Shown here: positions 1 to 8,482 of the stretch, in pieces | Numbering within the stretch: position 1 is the stretch's first letter | Layout: every line of letters begins with the position of its first letter | Assembly: GCF_000632225.1 (NCBI RefSeq) | Contig: NZ_JFYV01000045.1 | Span: 1-64,000, forward strand | DNA: 64,000 bases | Reading direction: 5' to 3' | From: Sphingomonas sp. RIT328 | GTDB lineage: Bacteria; Pseudomonadota; Alphaproteobacteria; Sphingomonadales; Sphingomonadaceae | Program-made: the position numbers and the translations under genes | The notes under the pieces: generated by a model | Told to the model about the DNA's origin: nothing | What the model saw: the letters and a program-made list of their open reading frames with translations, nothing else | Database searches by the model: none

Positions 1-21
1 CGTCACCGCTGCGCGGCGCCC

Positions 22-40
22 CCTCCCCGCCCCGGGGAGG
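22..40 (-). terminator. Hairpin terminator after msrA
   Basis: A 7-bp perfect stem (CCTCCCC / GGGGAGG) with a 5-base loop lies 4 bases past the msrA stop codon. There is no clear U-run, so it is a weak or Rho-assisted terminator at best. Confidence 0.4.
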
Positions 41-44
41 AGAT

Positions 45-581
45 TTACGCCGCCGCCTTCGCCCGCGCCGCGAAGCTCTTGCGCAGCTTCTGCAACTTCG
101 GCGGGATCACCGCCATGCAATAGGGGTTCGACCGGCCCGAGGTCTCCCAATAATCCTGGTGGTAATCCTCCGCCGGATACCAGGTCGACATCGGCTCGAT
201 CGTGGTGACGATCGGCTTGGCCGAGTCCGCCTGCGCGCGCTCGATCGCGGCACGCATCTCGCTCTCCTGCGTCTCGTCCGCCGGGAACATCGCCGAACGA
301 TATTGCGTGCCGACGTCATTGCCCTGACGGTTGAGCTGCGTCGGATCGTGCGTCGCGAAGAAGATGTCGAGCAGGTCGCCGAGCTGCAATTGCGCCGGAT
401 CATAGCCGATGCGGATCGCCTCGGCATGGCCGGTGTCGCCGCCGCACACCTGGCGATAGGTCGGATCGGGCACCGACCCGCCGATATAGCCGCTCTCGAC
501 GCTCTCGACGCCGATCACGTCCTTGAACACCGCCTCGGTACACCAGAAGCAGCCGCCGGCCAGCGTCACATAGTCTGTCAT
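45..581 (-). CDS. msrA: Peptide-methionine (S)-S-oxide reductase MsrA
   Basis: Cytoplasmic repair enzyme that reduces methionine-S-sulfoxide in proteins, recycled by thioredoxin. The protein is 178 aa, normal for MsrA. The diagnostic GCFWC motif sits at residues 10-14, with Cys11 as nucleophile. Other family blocks visible are GYIGG, the HxE segment in TGHAEA, and [20 protein letters not shown] chose the ATG at 581 because AAGGAG lies 6 bases upstream; a GTG one codon earlier is also open. The gene is divergent from galE across 62 bp. Identity is secure. Confidence 0.96.
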   Translation of the reverse strand: MTDYVTLAGGCFWCTEAVFKDVIGVESVESGYIGGSVPDPTYRQVCGGDTGHAEAIRIGYDPAQLQLGDLLDIFFATHDPTQLNRQGNDVGTQYRSAMFPADETQESEMRAAIERAQADSAKPIVTTIEPMSTWYPAEDYHQDYWETSGRSNPYCMAVIPPKLQKLRKSFAARAKAAA

Positions 582-643
582 CACAGTCTCCTTTGCGCCG
601 ATGTAGGAACGCGGTAGGGCGCGCGGAAGACGGGAGACAGACG

Positions 644-1654
644 ATGGCGTTGCAGAACGGGTTGAACGGCAAGGTGATGGTGACCGGCGGCGCCGGCTAT
701 ATCGGCAGCCACGCGGTGCTGGCGCTGCTCGACGCGGGCTATGAGGTCGTCGTCGTCGACAATCTCGTCACCGGCTTCGACTGGGCGGTCGATCCGCGCG
801 CCACCCTGGTCACCGCGGCGATCGAGGACGAGGCGGTCGTCCGCGCCACGATCCGCGATCATCAAGTGCGCGCGATCATGCACTTCGCCGGATCGGTGGT
901 GGTGCCCGAATCGGTCAGCGACCCGCTCAAATATTATCGCAACAACACCGCCGCGACGCGCAGCCTGCTCGAAAGCGCGGTGGTCGAGGGTGTGCCGCAC
1001 TTCATCTTCTCCTCGACCGCGGCGACCTATGGCACGCCGGTCAAGGTGCCGGTGCAGGAGAACGACCCGACCGTGCCGATCAACCCCTATGGCATGTCGA
1101 AGCTGATGACCGAGGCGATGCTGCGCGACGTCGCCGCGGCGCATCCGATCAACTATTGCGCCTTGCGCTATTTCAACGTCGCCGGGGCCGATCCGCAGGG
1201 GCGTAGCGGCCAGTCGACGGTCGGCGCGACGCACCTCATCAAGATCGCGGTCGAGGCGGCGACCGGCAAGCGCGCCGCGGTGTCGGTGTTCGGCACCGAT
1301 TTCGACACGCCCGACGGCACCGGCGTGCGCGACTATATCCATGTCAGCGATCTGGCCGCGGCGCATGTCTCGGCGCTCGAACTGCTCGTCGCCGAGCCGA
1401 GCAAGAGCCACACGCTCAACGCCGGCTATAACCGCGGCTTCTCGGTCAACGAGGTGCTCGATGCGGTCGACCGCGTCACCAACATGACGATCGAGCGCCG
1501 CTACGAAGGCCGCCGCGCCGGCGACCCCGCCGCGCTCGTCGCCGACAACGCCGCGATCCTTGCCGCGCTGCCGTGGCGGCCCGAGCGCGACGATCTGGAG
1601 ACGATCGTCAAGGACGCATTGGCCTGGGAACGCAAGCTGGCCGAACGGGGGTAA
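644..1654 (+). CDS. galE: UDP-glucose 4-epimerase
   Basis: Interconverts UDP-glucose and UDP-galactose, feeding galactose use and surface polysaccharide synthesis. The extended short-chain dehydrogenase fold shows an N-terminal NAD-binding GGAGYIGSH motif, the FSSTAATYG segment with the catalytic Ser/Thr, and the YGMSK catalytic Tyr-x-x-x-Lys. The C-terminal half carries DYIHVSDLA, typical of GalE. The frame is open further upstream, but the ATG at 644 follows GGGAGACAG and gives a 336-aa protein of normal length that begins just before the Rossmann motif. Confidence 0.93.
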   Translation: MALQNGLNGKVMVTGGAGYIGSHAVLALLDAGYEVVVVDNLVTGFDWAVDPRATLVTAAIEDEAVVRATIRDHQVRAIMHFAGSVVVPESVSDPLKYYRNNTAATRSLLESAVVEGVPHFIFSSTAATYGTPVKVPVQENDPTVPINPYGMSKLMTEAMLRDVAAAHPINYCALRYFNVAGADPQGRSGQSTVGATHLIKIAVEAATGKRAAVSVFGTDFDTPDGTGVRDYIHVSDLAAAHVSALELLVAEPSKSHTLNAGYNRGFSVNEVLDAVDRVTNMTIERRYEGRRAGDPAALVADNAAILAALPWRPERDDLETIVKDALAWERKLAERG

Positions 1655-1817
1655 GACGCCCGCTACGGCTCGGGGCGGTTGCGGGCGGCGAGTGGTTCGC
1701 GCGCAAATCGGCTCGGTCGGAGTTTGGTTCGCGCGGAGGCGCGGAGGACGCAGAGGCGCGGAGATGTCGCGCCTGCGTCCGCCGCGGCCCGTCCCGACAG
1801 GCAGCCCTTTACACAAG

Positions 1818-1927
1818 CCTCCTCACCGCCCCGGCGAAGGCCGGGGCCCAGTTGGGCAAGCCGGTAAGTTATCACGAAGCTTCACCCAACTAGACCCCGG
1901 CCTCCGCCGGGGTGGTTCGTGAGGAGG
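1818..1927. repeat. REP-like imperfect palindrome
   Basis: A 110-bp imperfect inverted repeat. The left arm (about 1818-1857) contains CCCCGGCGAAGGCCGGGG followed by CCCAACTGG-type sequence, and the right arm (about 1885-1927) mirrors it with substitutions. Each arm is itself a GC-rich hairpin. It resembles the small dispersed palindromes scattered through Sphingomonas genomes; this is recalled, not searched. Confidence 0.7.
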
Positions 1928-2000
1928 CAAGGTGCTGGCCACCCCGGACGTTTGAAGACAGATCCTTCGGAATAGTCACTCCGACCATCCAAAGCACCAG

Positions 2001-2030
2001 TATTCCCGCGAAGGCGGAAATCCAGTGGCC
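2001..2030. repeat. Short REP-like unit
   Basis: The unit TTCCCGCGAAGGCGGAAA followed by TCCAGTGG has the same layout (small palindrome plus CCAGT tail) as one arm of the repeat at 1818-1927. It is probably a diverged single unit of the same family. Confidence 0.5.
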
Positions 2031-2440
2031 AAGCAGAACAACCGCTTGCGGCTCAGAAAATTGACTGCCTCCCGGCGTCGCTGGAGCCGTGATCATCTGC
2101 GACAAAGACCTAACAACCGCGTCGAGACAGCGCACCCAAACCCCCTCCCGCGCACCATCTCTGCGTCCTCCGCGCCTCCGCGCGACCCCAAACACCCGTT
2201 CCACCTGCCGCACCGGCAAAGACAGCACGATCCCGACCCCGAATAGGACCACCCCCACCACAAGCCCCGCACAACAAACCGGAACCACACCCCCCTGTCC
2301 TACCCCGCCGGTATCCGGTAGCGACACGGCCGCAACACCCGCTCTGTCTCATCGTCGAAGCCAAAGAAACGGAAACGATCACCCCGGATCGTTTCCATCG
2401 AGGTGTTCACCTTGTCCATGTTGCCCCAATCCGGCCACAG

Positions 2441-3112
2441 TCACCGCTCGCCGCCGATCGCCACCCGTGCCTTCGCCGTCGCGGTCCACCAGCCGAGCGC
2501 CCACAAGGTGCCAAAGCTCCACCCCGCGATCACGTCGCTCGGCCAGTGGACGCCGAGATAGACGCGGCTGCACCCGATCGCGCCGACCAGCAGCACCGCG
2601 ACGGCGAGCAGATAGCGGCGCGCGGCGCGGTCCGGCGTCACCTGCCCGGCGAGCGACGCCAGCGTCAGATAGACCACCGCGCTCGACGTCGCATGGCCGC
2701 TCGGGAAGCTGTAGCCGCTCGCATCGACCAGATGCGGCACCAGATCGGGGCGCGCGCGCAGCACCACGCCCTTGACCGCGTCGACCACCCAGCCGCCGGT
2801 CAGGCTGGCGAGCGCGGTGGCGAGCGCGGTCAGCCACAGCCGCTGGATCAGCAGGAAGCCCGCGACGATCACGACGATCACCGTCAGCACCACGCCGCCG
2901 CCGAGCGCGGTGATGTCGCCCGCCACCTTGGGCAGCCAGGCCGGGCCATGCCAGGCGCGCGCGCCGACGATGATCGCGCGATCGAAGGCGAAGGGATAGC
3001 GGCTGGTGGCGAAGGCGCCGATCAGCAGGATCAGCAGCCCGACCGCGATCAGCGCAAGACCGGCGAGCAGCGGCGGCAGGCGGCGGCCGCCCGAAGGATG
3101 AGGATCGGTCAT
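2441..3112 (-). CDS. PAP2-family membrane phosphatase
   Basis: Membrane phosphatase of the PAP2 / acid phosphatase superfamily, usually acting on lipid pyrophosphates or phosphatidic acid. All three signature blocks are present in order: KGVVLRARPD (K-x6-RP), YSFPSGHATSS (PSGH) and SRVYLGVHWPSDV (SR-x5-H-x3-D). Several hydrophobic segments flank them. I start at the ATG at 3112 (MTDPHPSGG), 223 aa; the open frame further upstream is low complexity. The substrate cannot be told from sequence. It lies 37 bp downstream of the permease gene and may be co-transcribed with it. Confidence 0.88.
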   Translation of the reverse strand: MTDPHPSGGRRLPPLLAGLALIAVGLLILLIGAFATSRYPFAFDRAIIVGARAWHGPAWLPKVAGDITALGGGVVLTVIVVIVAGFLLIQRLWLTALATALASLTGGWVVDAVKGVVLRARPDLVPHLVDASGYSFPSGHATSSAVVYLTLASLAGQVTPDRAARRYLLAVAVLLVGAIGCSRVYLGVHWPSDVIAGWSFGTLWALGWWTATAKARVAIGGER

Positions 3113-3149
3113 AGACCGACCCGAACGTGCGATCGCGCGCGCGGTGCCG

Positions 3150-4556
3150 TCAAGCGGTGGCGGCGGCAAGCCCGTGGCGGCGGCCGTAGCCGAGATAGAC
3201 GAGCAGGCCGATCGCATTCCAGCCGAGGAAGCGGACCAGCGTCGCCTGCGGCAGGCTGACGAGCAGATAGACGCAGCCGAGCACCGCCAGACTGCCGACG
3301 ACGAACGGCGCCGGGCAGCGGAACAGCCGCGGCTGCGCCGGCGCGGTCCGCCGCAGCACCATCATGCACGCCGCCACCGCGATGAAGGCGAGCAGGGTGC
3401 CGGCATTGGCGAGCTCGGCGATCTCGTCGAGGCGGAAGAACCCCGCGACCAGCGCGATCGACACGCCGGTCAGCAGCGTGATCCGCGCCGGCGCGCCGGT
3501 CCGCGGGCTGAGCGTCGCGAGACTGCGGGGCAGCAGGCCGTCACGCGCCATGACGAAGAAGATGCGGCTCTGCCCGTACATCATCACCAGGATCACCGAC
3601 GGCAGCGCGATTACCGCGGCGAGCGCGATCAGATGGGCGGCGAACGGCCGGTCGAGCGAGCGCAGCACCAGCGCCAGCGGCTCGCTCGAATGGGCGAGCG
3701 CGGTGAACGGCAGCGCCCCGACCGCGGCGACCGCGACCGCCATATAGATCAGCGTGCACGCGAGCATCGACCCGACGATGCCGATCGTCAGGTCCCGCCC
3801 CGGGTTCTTCGCCTCCTCGGCGGAGGTCGCGACCGCGTCGAACCCGTAGAAGGCGAAGAAGACGATCGCGGCGGCCGCCATCACCCCGCGCTTGGGGCCG
3901 CCGCTCTCCACCGAGGCGAAGCCATAGGGCATGAACGGGTGGAGGTGATCGGCGTTGAACGCGGGCAGCGCGAAGCCGACGAACACCGCCAGCGCGACCA
4001 GCTTGATCACCACCAGCAGGATGTTGAGCGTCGCGCTCTCGCGCGTGCCGAGCAGCAGCAGCCCCATCACGCCGAGCGCGACCAGCACCGCGGGCAGGTT
4101 GATCAGCCCGCCGCCATGCGGCCCGGCGAGGAGGAGCGCGGGAAGGTGCACTCTCGCCGATTCGATCCAGCCGACCAGATAGCCCGCCCAGCCGACCGCG
4201 ACGGTCGAACAGGCGAGCGAATATTCGAGGATCAGGCTCCATCCGACCACCCAGGCCACCGTCTCGCCGAGCGCGGCATAGCTGAACGTATAGGCGCTGC
4301 CCGCCGCGGGGATCATCGTCGCCAGCTCGGCATAAGCGAGCGCGGCGCAGGCGCAGACCGCACCGGCGATCGCAAAGGCGAGGATCACCGCGGGTCCCGC
4401 GCGCTCCGCCCCGACGCCGGTCAGCGTATAGATGCCGGTGCCGACGATCGCCCCCACCCCCAGTGCGATGAGATGCGGCCACGACAGCGTCTTGGCGAGC
4501 GCCTGCCCCGCCTGCTGGCGGACGACGGCGTCGAGGGATTTGCGCGGGCCGAGCAT
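3150..4556 (-). CDS. APC-family amino-acid permease
   Basis: Inner-membrane amino-acid transporter of the amino acid-polyamine-organocation superfamily, 468 aa with about 12 hydrophobic segments. The first membrane segment has the characteristic GVGAIVGTGIYTLTG motif (about residues 33-47). The layout is closest to cationic amino-acid transporter-like permeases. It is the last gene of the hydroxyproline operon, 31 bp after the GntR regulator, so uptake of hydroxyproline or a hydroxyproline peptide product is a reasonable guess from position; substrate is not shown by sequence. The start at 4556 is the first ATG (MLGPRKSL) of the family-like region. Confidence 0.88.
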   Translation of the reverse strand: MLGPRKSLDAVVRQQAGQALAKTLSWPHLIALGVGAIVGTGIYTLTGVGAERAGPAVILAFAIAGAVCACAALAYAELATMIPAAGSAYTFSYAALGETVAWVVGWSLILEYSLACSTVAVGWAGYLVGWIESARVHLPALLLAGPHGGGLINLPAVLVALGVMGLLLLGTRESATLNILLVVIKLVALAVFVGFALPAFNADHLHPFMPYGFASVESGGPKRGVMAAAAIVFFAFYGFDAVATSAEEAKNPGRDLTIGIVGSMLACTLIYMAVAVAAVGALPFTALAHSSEPLALVLRSLDRPFAAHLIALAAVIALPSVILVMMYGQSRIFFVMARDGLLPRSLATLSPRTGAPARITLLTGVSIALVAGFFRLDEIAELANAGTLLAFIAVAACMMVLRRTAPAQPRLFRCPAPFVVGSLAVLGCVYLLVSLPQATLVRFLGWNAIGLLVYLGYGRRHGLAAATA

Positions 4557-4587
4557 GAGCGATCCTCTCCTGTTATGATGATGGCAC

Positions 4588-5235
4588 CTAGCTGGCGCCG
4601 AATTGCTCCCGCAGGTCGGCGAGCGTCGCGCCGATATGCGCGGCGAGCAGGGCTTCGAGCCGCGCGCCGTCGCGGGCCAGGAACGCATCGAGCAGCGCGC
4701 GATGCTCCTGATGCGCGCGCGCGTCGCGCCCGGCGGGGGCGAGATGCGCGACGACATAGCGTTCGGCGAGGATCGACAGCCGCTCGACCAGTTGCGTGGT
4801 GAGCAGCCGGTCGCCCGGTCGCACCAGCGCGACGTGGAACTCGCGGTTGCGGATCGCCACCGCGGCGAGGTTGCTGCCCGCGGCGCAATCGAGCCGCTCG
4901 AACGCCTGCACCGCCGCGTCGCGCCCCGGCGGTCCGGCGACCTGCGCGGCATAGGCCGCGGCGGCGGGTTCGATCGCGAGGCGCAGCGCGTAGATCTCCT
5001 CCGCCTGCCCGGCGCAGAGGGCGCGCACCATATAGCCGCGATTGGCCTGGCTGGTCAGCAGCCCTTCCTGCTGCAACCGGCCGAGCGCCTCGCGCAGCGG
5101 GATCTTGCTGACGCCCAGCTCGGCGGCGAGCGCGTCCTGACGCAGCGGCGTCTCGGTCGGCAGCTCGCCGGTGATGATCCGTTCGCGGATGATCTCGAAC
5201 ACGCGTTCGGACAGGGTGCGGATGACGATGCTCAT
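4588..5235 (-). CDS. GntR-family (FCD/FadR type) transcriptional regulator
   Basis: A 215-aa one-component regulator. The N-terminal winged helix-turn-helix spans about residues 10-75 (RIITGELPTETPLRQDALAAELGVSKIPLREALGRL is its core region, read in pieces), and the rest is an all-helical FCD ligand domain with candidate metal-binding His/Asp residues. Regulators of this type commonly control hydroxyproline and other amino-acid catabolic operons. It sits between the epimerase and permease genes, and matching palindromes occur in both divergent promoters of the locus (7210-7221, 14864-14922), so it is the likely local regulator with a hydroxyproline intermediate as inducer. That role is inference. 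Confidence 0.9.
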   Translation of the reverse strand: MSIVIRTLSERVFEIIRERIITGELPTETPLRQDALAAELGVSKIPLREALGRLQQEGLLTSQANRGYMVRALCAGQAEEIYALRLAIEPAAAAYAAQVAGPPGRDAAVQAFERLDCAAGSNLAAVAIRNREFHVALVRPGDRLLTTQLVERLSILAERYVVAHLAPAGRDARAHQEHRALLDAFLARDGARLEALLAAHIGATLADLREQFGAS

Positions 5236-5257
5236 CGCGGCGCCGGCGGCAGCGCGA

Positions 5258-6256
5258 TCATGTCACCTGGAAACCTGCCCAGAAGGTGTCGGCGCGGTCG
5301 ATCCAGATCGTGTTGAAGCCGGTGGCGATCGCCGACCCCTCGATCGACGGGATGATCGCCGGCGTGTCGCCGAGCCGCGTCTCTGCCTCGACCCGCCCGG
5401 TAAAGCGGCTGCCGATATAGCTTTCGTGGACGAACCGGTCCCCGACGGCGAGCCGGCCGCCGGCATGGAGATGCGCGAGCCGCGCCGAGGTGCCGGTGCC
5501 GCACGGCGACCGGTCGATCGCCTTGTCGCCGTAGAAGACCGCGTTGCGCCCGTCGGCGCCCGCGCCGCGCGGTGCGTCCGCCCACAGCACGTGGCTGACG
5601 CCGCGGATCGTCGGATCGAGCGGATGGACCGGCTCGAACGCCTCCCGCACCGCCGCGCGCACCCGCCGGCTGAGCGCGATGATCCGGTCGGCGCCGAGGT
5701 CATCGAGCCCGGCATAGCCCCCCTGCGGCTCGACGATCGCATAATAATTGCCGCCATAGGCGACGTCGATCGACAGCGGCCCGATCCCCTCGACATCGAT
5801 CTTGATGCCCTGCGCCGCGACATAGGAGGGCACGTTGGTGATGCGCACCGCGGTCACCTTCTCGCCCGCCGTCTCATAGGCGATGTCGATCACCCCGGCG
5901 GGCACCTCGACGCGCAGTCGCCCCGGCGTCGCCGGCTGGATCAGCCCGTGTTCGAGCCCGAAGGTGACGATGCCGATCGTGCCGTGACCACACATCGGCA
6001 GGCAGCCGCTCGTCTCGATGAACAGGATGCCGATATCGGCGTCGGGCAGCGTCGGCGGATAGAGGAAGCCGCCCGACATCATGTCGTGCCCGCGCGGTTC
6101 GAAGCACAGGCCGGTGCGGATCCAGTCGAAGCGCGCCAGGAAATCCTGGCGCCGCTCCGACATCGACTGCCCGCGCAGCAGCGGTGCACCGCCGGCGACG
6201 AGGCGGACGGGATTGCCCGCGGTGTGGCCGTCGATGCAAAAGAAGGTGTGGCGCAC
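5258..6256 (-). CDS. 4-hydroxyproline 2-epimerase (proline racemase family)
   Basis: Converts trans-4-hydroxy-L-proline to cis-4-hydroxy-D-proline, the first step of bacterial hydroxyproline catabolism. The 332-aa protein has both catalytic cysteines of the epimerases: Cys89 in MCGHGT and Cys252 in SPCGTGTSA. In the related trans-3-hydroxyproline dehydratases the second cysteine is replaced by Thr, which argues against that activity. The GHDMMSGG segment is also family-typical. The start is a GTG at 6256, 9 bp after the deaminase stop codon. Neighbours encode the next two enzymes of the pathway. Confidence 0.92.
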   Translation of the reverse strand: MRHTFFCIDGHTAGNPVRLVAGGAPLLRGQSMSERRQDFLARFDWIRTGLCFEPRGHDMMSGGFLYPPTLPDADIGILFIETSGCLPMCGHGTIGIVTFGLEHGLIQPATPGRLRVEVPAGVIDIAYETAGEKVTAVRITNVPSYVAAQGIKIDVEGIGPLSIDVAYGGNYYAIVEPQGGYAGLDDLGADRIIALSRRVRAAVREAFEPVHPLDPTIRGVSHVLWADAPRGAGADGRNAVFYGDKAIDRSPCGTGTSARLAHLHAGGRLAVGDRFVHESYIGSRFTGRVEAETRLGDTPAIIPSIEGSAIATGFNTIWIDRADTFWAGFQVT

Positions 6257-6265
6257 CGCTCCGGC

Positions 6266-7180
6266 TCAGGCCGCCGCGGCGACGTCGAGCGACGGCCGCG
6301 TCGCCGCCGCCTGTTCGACCATCGCGATCACCTCGGCCCGGCGCGCGCCTTCCAGCACGTAACGCGGCGGCAGCACGCGCTCCGACCCGCGGCCCATCAC
6401 CTGCTCGGCAAGCTTGATCGACTGGACCAGATCATGTTCGGCATCGAGGTGGAGCAGCGGCATGAACCAGCGATAGATTTCCATCGCCTTGGCATGATCG
6501 CCGCGCTCGAACGCGCGCACCAGCTCGACCGATTCGCGCGGAAAGGCGTTGGTCAGGCCGGACACCCAGCCCTGCGCACCGAGATACAAGCCTTCGAGCG
6601 CGACGTCGTCGAGCCCGGCGAACAGCACGTAGCGGTCGCCGAATGCGTTGCGGAAGTCGGTGAAACGCCGCGTGTCGGGCGCGCTTTCCTTGACCGCGAC
6701 GATGTTCTTGACCGGCACGAGGGCGCTCAGCACCGCTTGGTCGATCACCGTCCGATAGGCGGGCGGATTGTTGTAGAGCATGATCGGCAGGCCGGTCTGG
6801 TCGGCGACGCCCTTGAAATGGTTCACCAGCTCATGCGGCTTGGGAACATAGACCATCGGCGGCAGCAGCATCAGCCCGTCCGCCCCCGCCTTCTCGGCGG
6901 CCTGCGCGTAACGGACGGCGCGGCGGGTGTCGTATTCCGACACGCCGGTGACCACCGGAACGCGCCCCGCCACCGCTTCGACGATCGCGCTCAGCGTCGT
7001 CACCTTCTCGTCGAAATCGAGCGAGTTATTCTCTCCGACGGTACCCAGCGCGATCACCCCGGTCACGCCGTCCTTGACGAGATCGTCGACGACGCGCTGC
7101 GTATCGGCCAGATCGATCGAAAGGTCCTCGCGCACCTGAGTCGTCACCGCGGGGAAGACCCCTTTCCACCCGATCGTCAT
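6266..7180 (-). CDS. DapA/HpaI-like aldolase family, probable pyrroline-4-hydroxy-2-carboxylate deaminase
   Basis: Member of the dihydrodipicolinate synthase / N-acetylneuraminate lyase family (304 aa, class I TIM barrel). The Schiff-base Lys164 lies in VAVKES, Tyr136 in LYNNP, and the substrate carboxylate loop is GTVGEN (46-51). In the hydroxyproline pathway the family member HypD deaminates and dehydrates pyrroline-4-hydroxy-2-carboxylate to 2-oxoglutarate semialdehyde. The neighbouring epimerase and FAD oxidase make this role more likely than lysine synthesis. It is the first gene of a leftward operon and shares a 66-bp divergent promoter region with the FAD oxidase. Confidence 0.85.
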   Translation of the reverse strand: MTIGWKGVFPAVTTQVREDLSIDLADTQRVVDDLVKDGVTGVIALGTVGENNSLDFDEKVTTLSAIVEAVAGRVPVVTGVSEYDTRRAVRYAQAAEKAGADGLMLLPPMVYVPKPHELVNHFKGVADQTGLPIMLYNNPPAYRTVIDQAVLSALVPVKNIVAVKESAPDTRRFTDFRNAFGDRYVLFAGLDDVALEGLYLGAQGWVSGLTNAFPRESVELVRAFERGDHAKAMEIYRWFMPLLHLDAEHDLVQSIKLAEQVMGRGSERVLPPRYVLEGARRAEVIAMVEQAAATRPSLDVAAAA

Positions 7181-7209
7181 CTAACAGCGTCCTTTATCAT
7201 TCGTGGAAT

Positions 7210-7221
7210 ATCGTATACCAA
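7210..7221. promoter_or_regulatory. Candidate GntR operator between deaminase and oxidase genes
   Basis: ATCGTATACCAA in the 66-bp gap between divergent genes matches the perfect palindrome ATCGTATACGAT at 14864-14875 in 9 of 12 positions. The position between two catabolic operons suits a repressor site. The binding protein is inferred to be the GntR regulator at 4588-5235. Confidence 0.55.
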
Positions 7222-7246
7222 AGTTGCGGAGCGCGGCAAGGACAAG

Positions 7247-8482
7247 ATGATGCAACGACAAGTCGCGGTGATCGGCGGGGGCGTGGTGGGGCTGGCGAGC
7301 GCGGTGCGGCTCGCCCGCGACGGTCATCGCGTCACCGTGTTCGATCATGATGATTCGCGACAAGCGCCGTCGTGGAACAACGCCGGCCATATCGCGATCG
7401 AGCAGGTCGAGCCGCTCGCCTCGCCCGCCTCGGTGCGCAGCGCGTGGCGGCGGCGTTTCGCGGCGGGCGGCGCGCTCGACCTGCCGCCGGCGATGGCGCG
7501 CGACTGGGTCGCCTTCCTGCCGCGCTATCTCGCCGCGAGCCGCCCGTCGCGCTTCCGCCACGGCAGCGCGGCGCTCGGCAGCCTGCTCGCCACCGCGATG
7601 CCGGCATGGCGACGGCTCGCCGCCTCGCTCGACACGCACGGCCTGCTGCGCGAGGACGGGCATCTCGTCGCCTGGTGCGATGCGCGCGCGGCGCAGGCCG
7701 GCGCCGCGGCGTGGCGACGGGCCGAAACCGGAGCGGTGACGGTCGCCGACGCCGGTGCCGAAGACCGCACCCGCATCGCCGCGGTCTGCGCGGTGCCGAT
7801 CGCAGGCGCGGTCCGCTTCACCGGCAGCGGCCAGATCGCCGACCTCTCCACGCTCGCCGATGCGCTCGAAGCCGCGCTCGAAAGCGCCGGCGGACGGATC
7901 GTCCGCGCCGCCGCGAACGTCGCCGTCCGTGATGGCCGGGCGACGATCGTCGGCCATGACGCCGACCTGGTGCTGGTCGCGGCGGGGATCGGCAGCGCGC
8001 CGCTGCTCGCCGCCGCCGGCGAGCCGGCACCGCTGATCGCCGAGCGCGGCTATCATATCCGTGCCGCCGCCGATCACTGGCCCGCCGATTGTCCGCCGAT
8101 CGTCTTCGAGGAACGCTCGATGATCGTCACCCGCTACGCCGATCGCGTCCAGGCGTCGGGCTTCGTCGAATTCGGCAATGCCGCCGCGCCGCCCGATCCG
8201 CGCAAATGGCAGCGGCTCGAAGCGCAGGTCCGGGCGCTCGGGCTGGCGATGGCACCGCCGTTCAGCCGCTGGATGGGCGCCCGCCCGACCCTGCCCGATT
8301 ATCTGCCGGCGATCGGCCGTTCGAAGCGCGTCGCCAATCTGGTCTACGCCTTCGGCCACCAGCATCTCGGCTTGACGCTCGCCGCGACGACGGGCGAGAT
8401 CGTCGCCGCGCTGATCGCGGATCGCCCCGCGCCGGTCGATTGCGCGCCCTTTTCCCTCGAACGTTTCGGAGCAAGACGATGA
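7247..8482 (+). CDS. FAD-dependent D-amino-acid (D-hydroxyproline) dehydrogenase
   Basis: A 411-aa DadA-like flavoprotein. The N-terminal Rossmann FAD motif VIGGGVVGLASA is at about residues 7-18, and the C-terminal GHQHLGLTLAATTG block is typical of D-amino-acid dehydrogenases. Beside a 4-hydroxyproline epimerase the likely substrate is cis-4-hydroxy-D-proline, oxidised to pyrroline-4-hydroxy-2-carboxylate. The start is the first of two tandem ATG codons at 7247; the same frame is open for 2 kb upstream, but that part is antisense to the catabolic genes and not coding. The stop codon overlaps the next start as ATGA. Confidence 0.88.
   Translation: MMQRQVAVIGGGVVGLASAVRLARDGHRVTVFDHDDSRQAPSWNNAGHIAIEQVEPLASPASVRSAWRRRFAAGGALDLPPAMARDWVAFLPRYLAASRPSRFRHGSAALGSLLATAMPAWRRLAASLDTHGLLREDGHLVAWCDARAAQAGAAAWRRAETGAVTVADAGAEDRTRIAAVCAVPIAGAVRFTGSGQIADLSTLADALEAALESAGGRIVRAAANVAVRDGRATIVGHDADLVLVAAGIGSAPLLAAAGEPAPLIAERGYHIRAAADHWPADCPPIVFEERSMIVTRYADRVQASGFVEFGNAAAPPDPRKWQRLEAQVRALGLAMAPPFSRWMGARPTLPDYLPAIGRSKRVANLVYAFGHQHLGLTLAATTGEIVAALIADRPAPVDCAPFSLERFGARR

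Larger units (their letters stand above)
1731..2183. repeat. Inverted pair of 25-bp GC-rich repeats
   Basis: The 25 bases at 1731-1755, which begin GCGCGGAGGCGCGGAGGACG, recur exactly as the reverse complement at 2159-2183. The 403 bp between them include the other palindromes of this gap. Repeats of this kind are common between genes in sphingomonads and xanthomonads; that is from memory. No function is assigned. Confidence 0.75.
1655..2440. other. 786-bp gap between galE and PAP2 phosphatase, no credible gene
   Basis: All reading frames here give low-complexity Arg/Pro-rich translations, so I call no gene. The stretch instead holds an inverted pair of 25-base repeats about 400 bp apart, a long imperfect palindrome, and a shorter related palindromic unit, each listed separately. 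The rightward part (about 2190-2300) is unusually C- and A-rich on the plus strand. Confidence 0.7.

Noticed and set aside
1560-1922. Short plus-strand frames after galE
   Set aside because: They overlap galE and the REP-like palindromes and give Arg-rich peptides only.
5171-7246. Long open frame fused upstream of the FAD oxidase (total 1103 codons)
   Set aside because: It is antisense to the epimerase and deaminase genes and rich in Arg, Asp and His as mirror frames of high-GC genes are. The oxidase begins normally at 7247.
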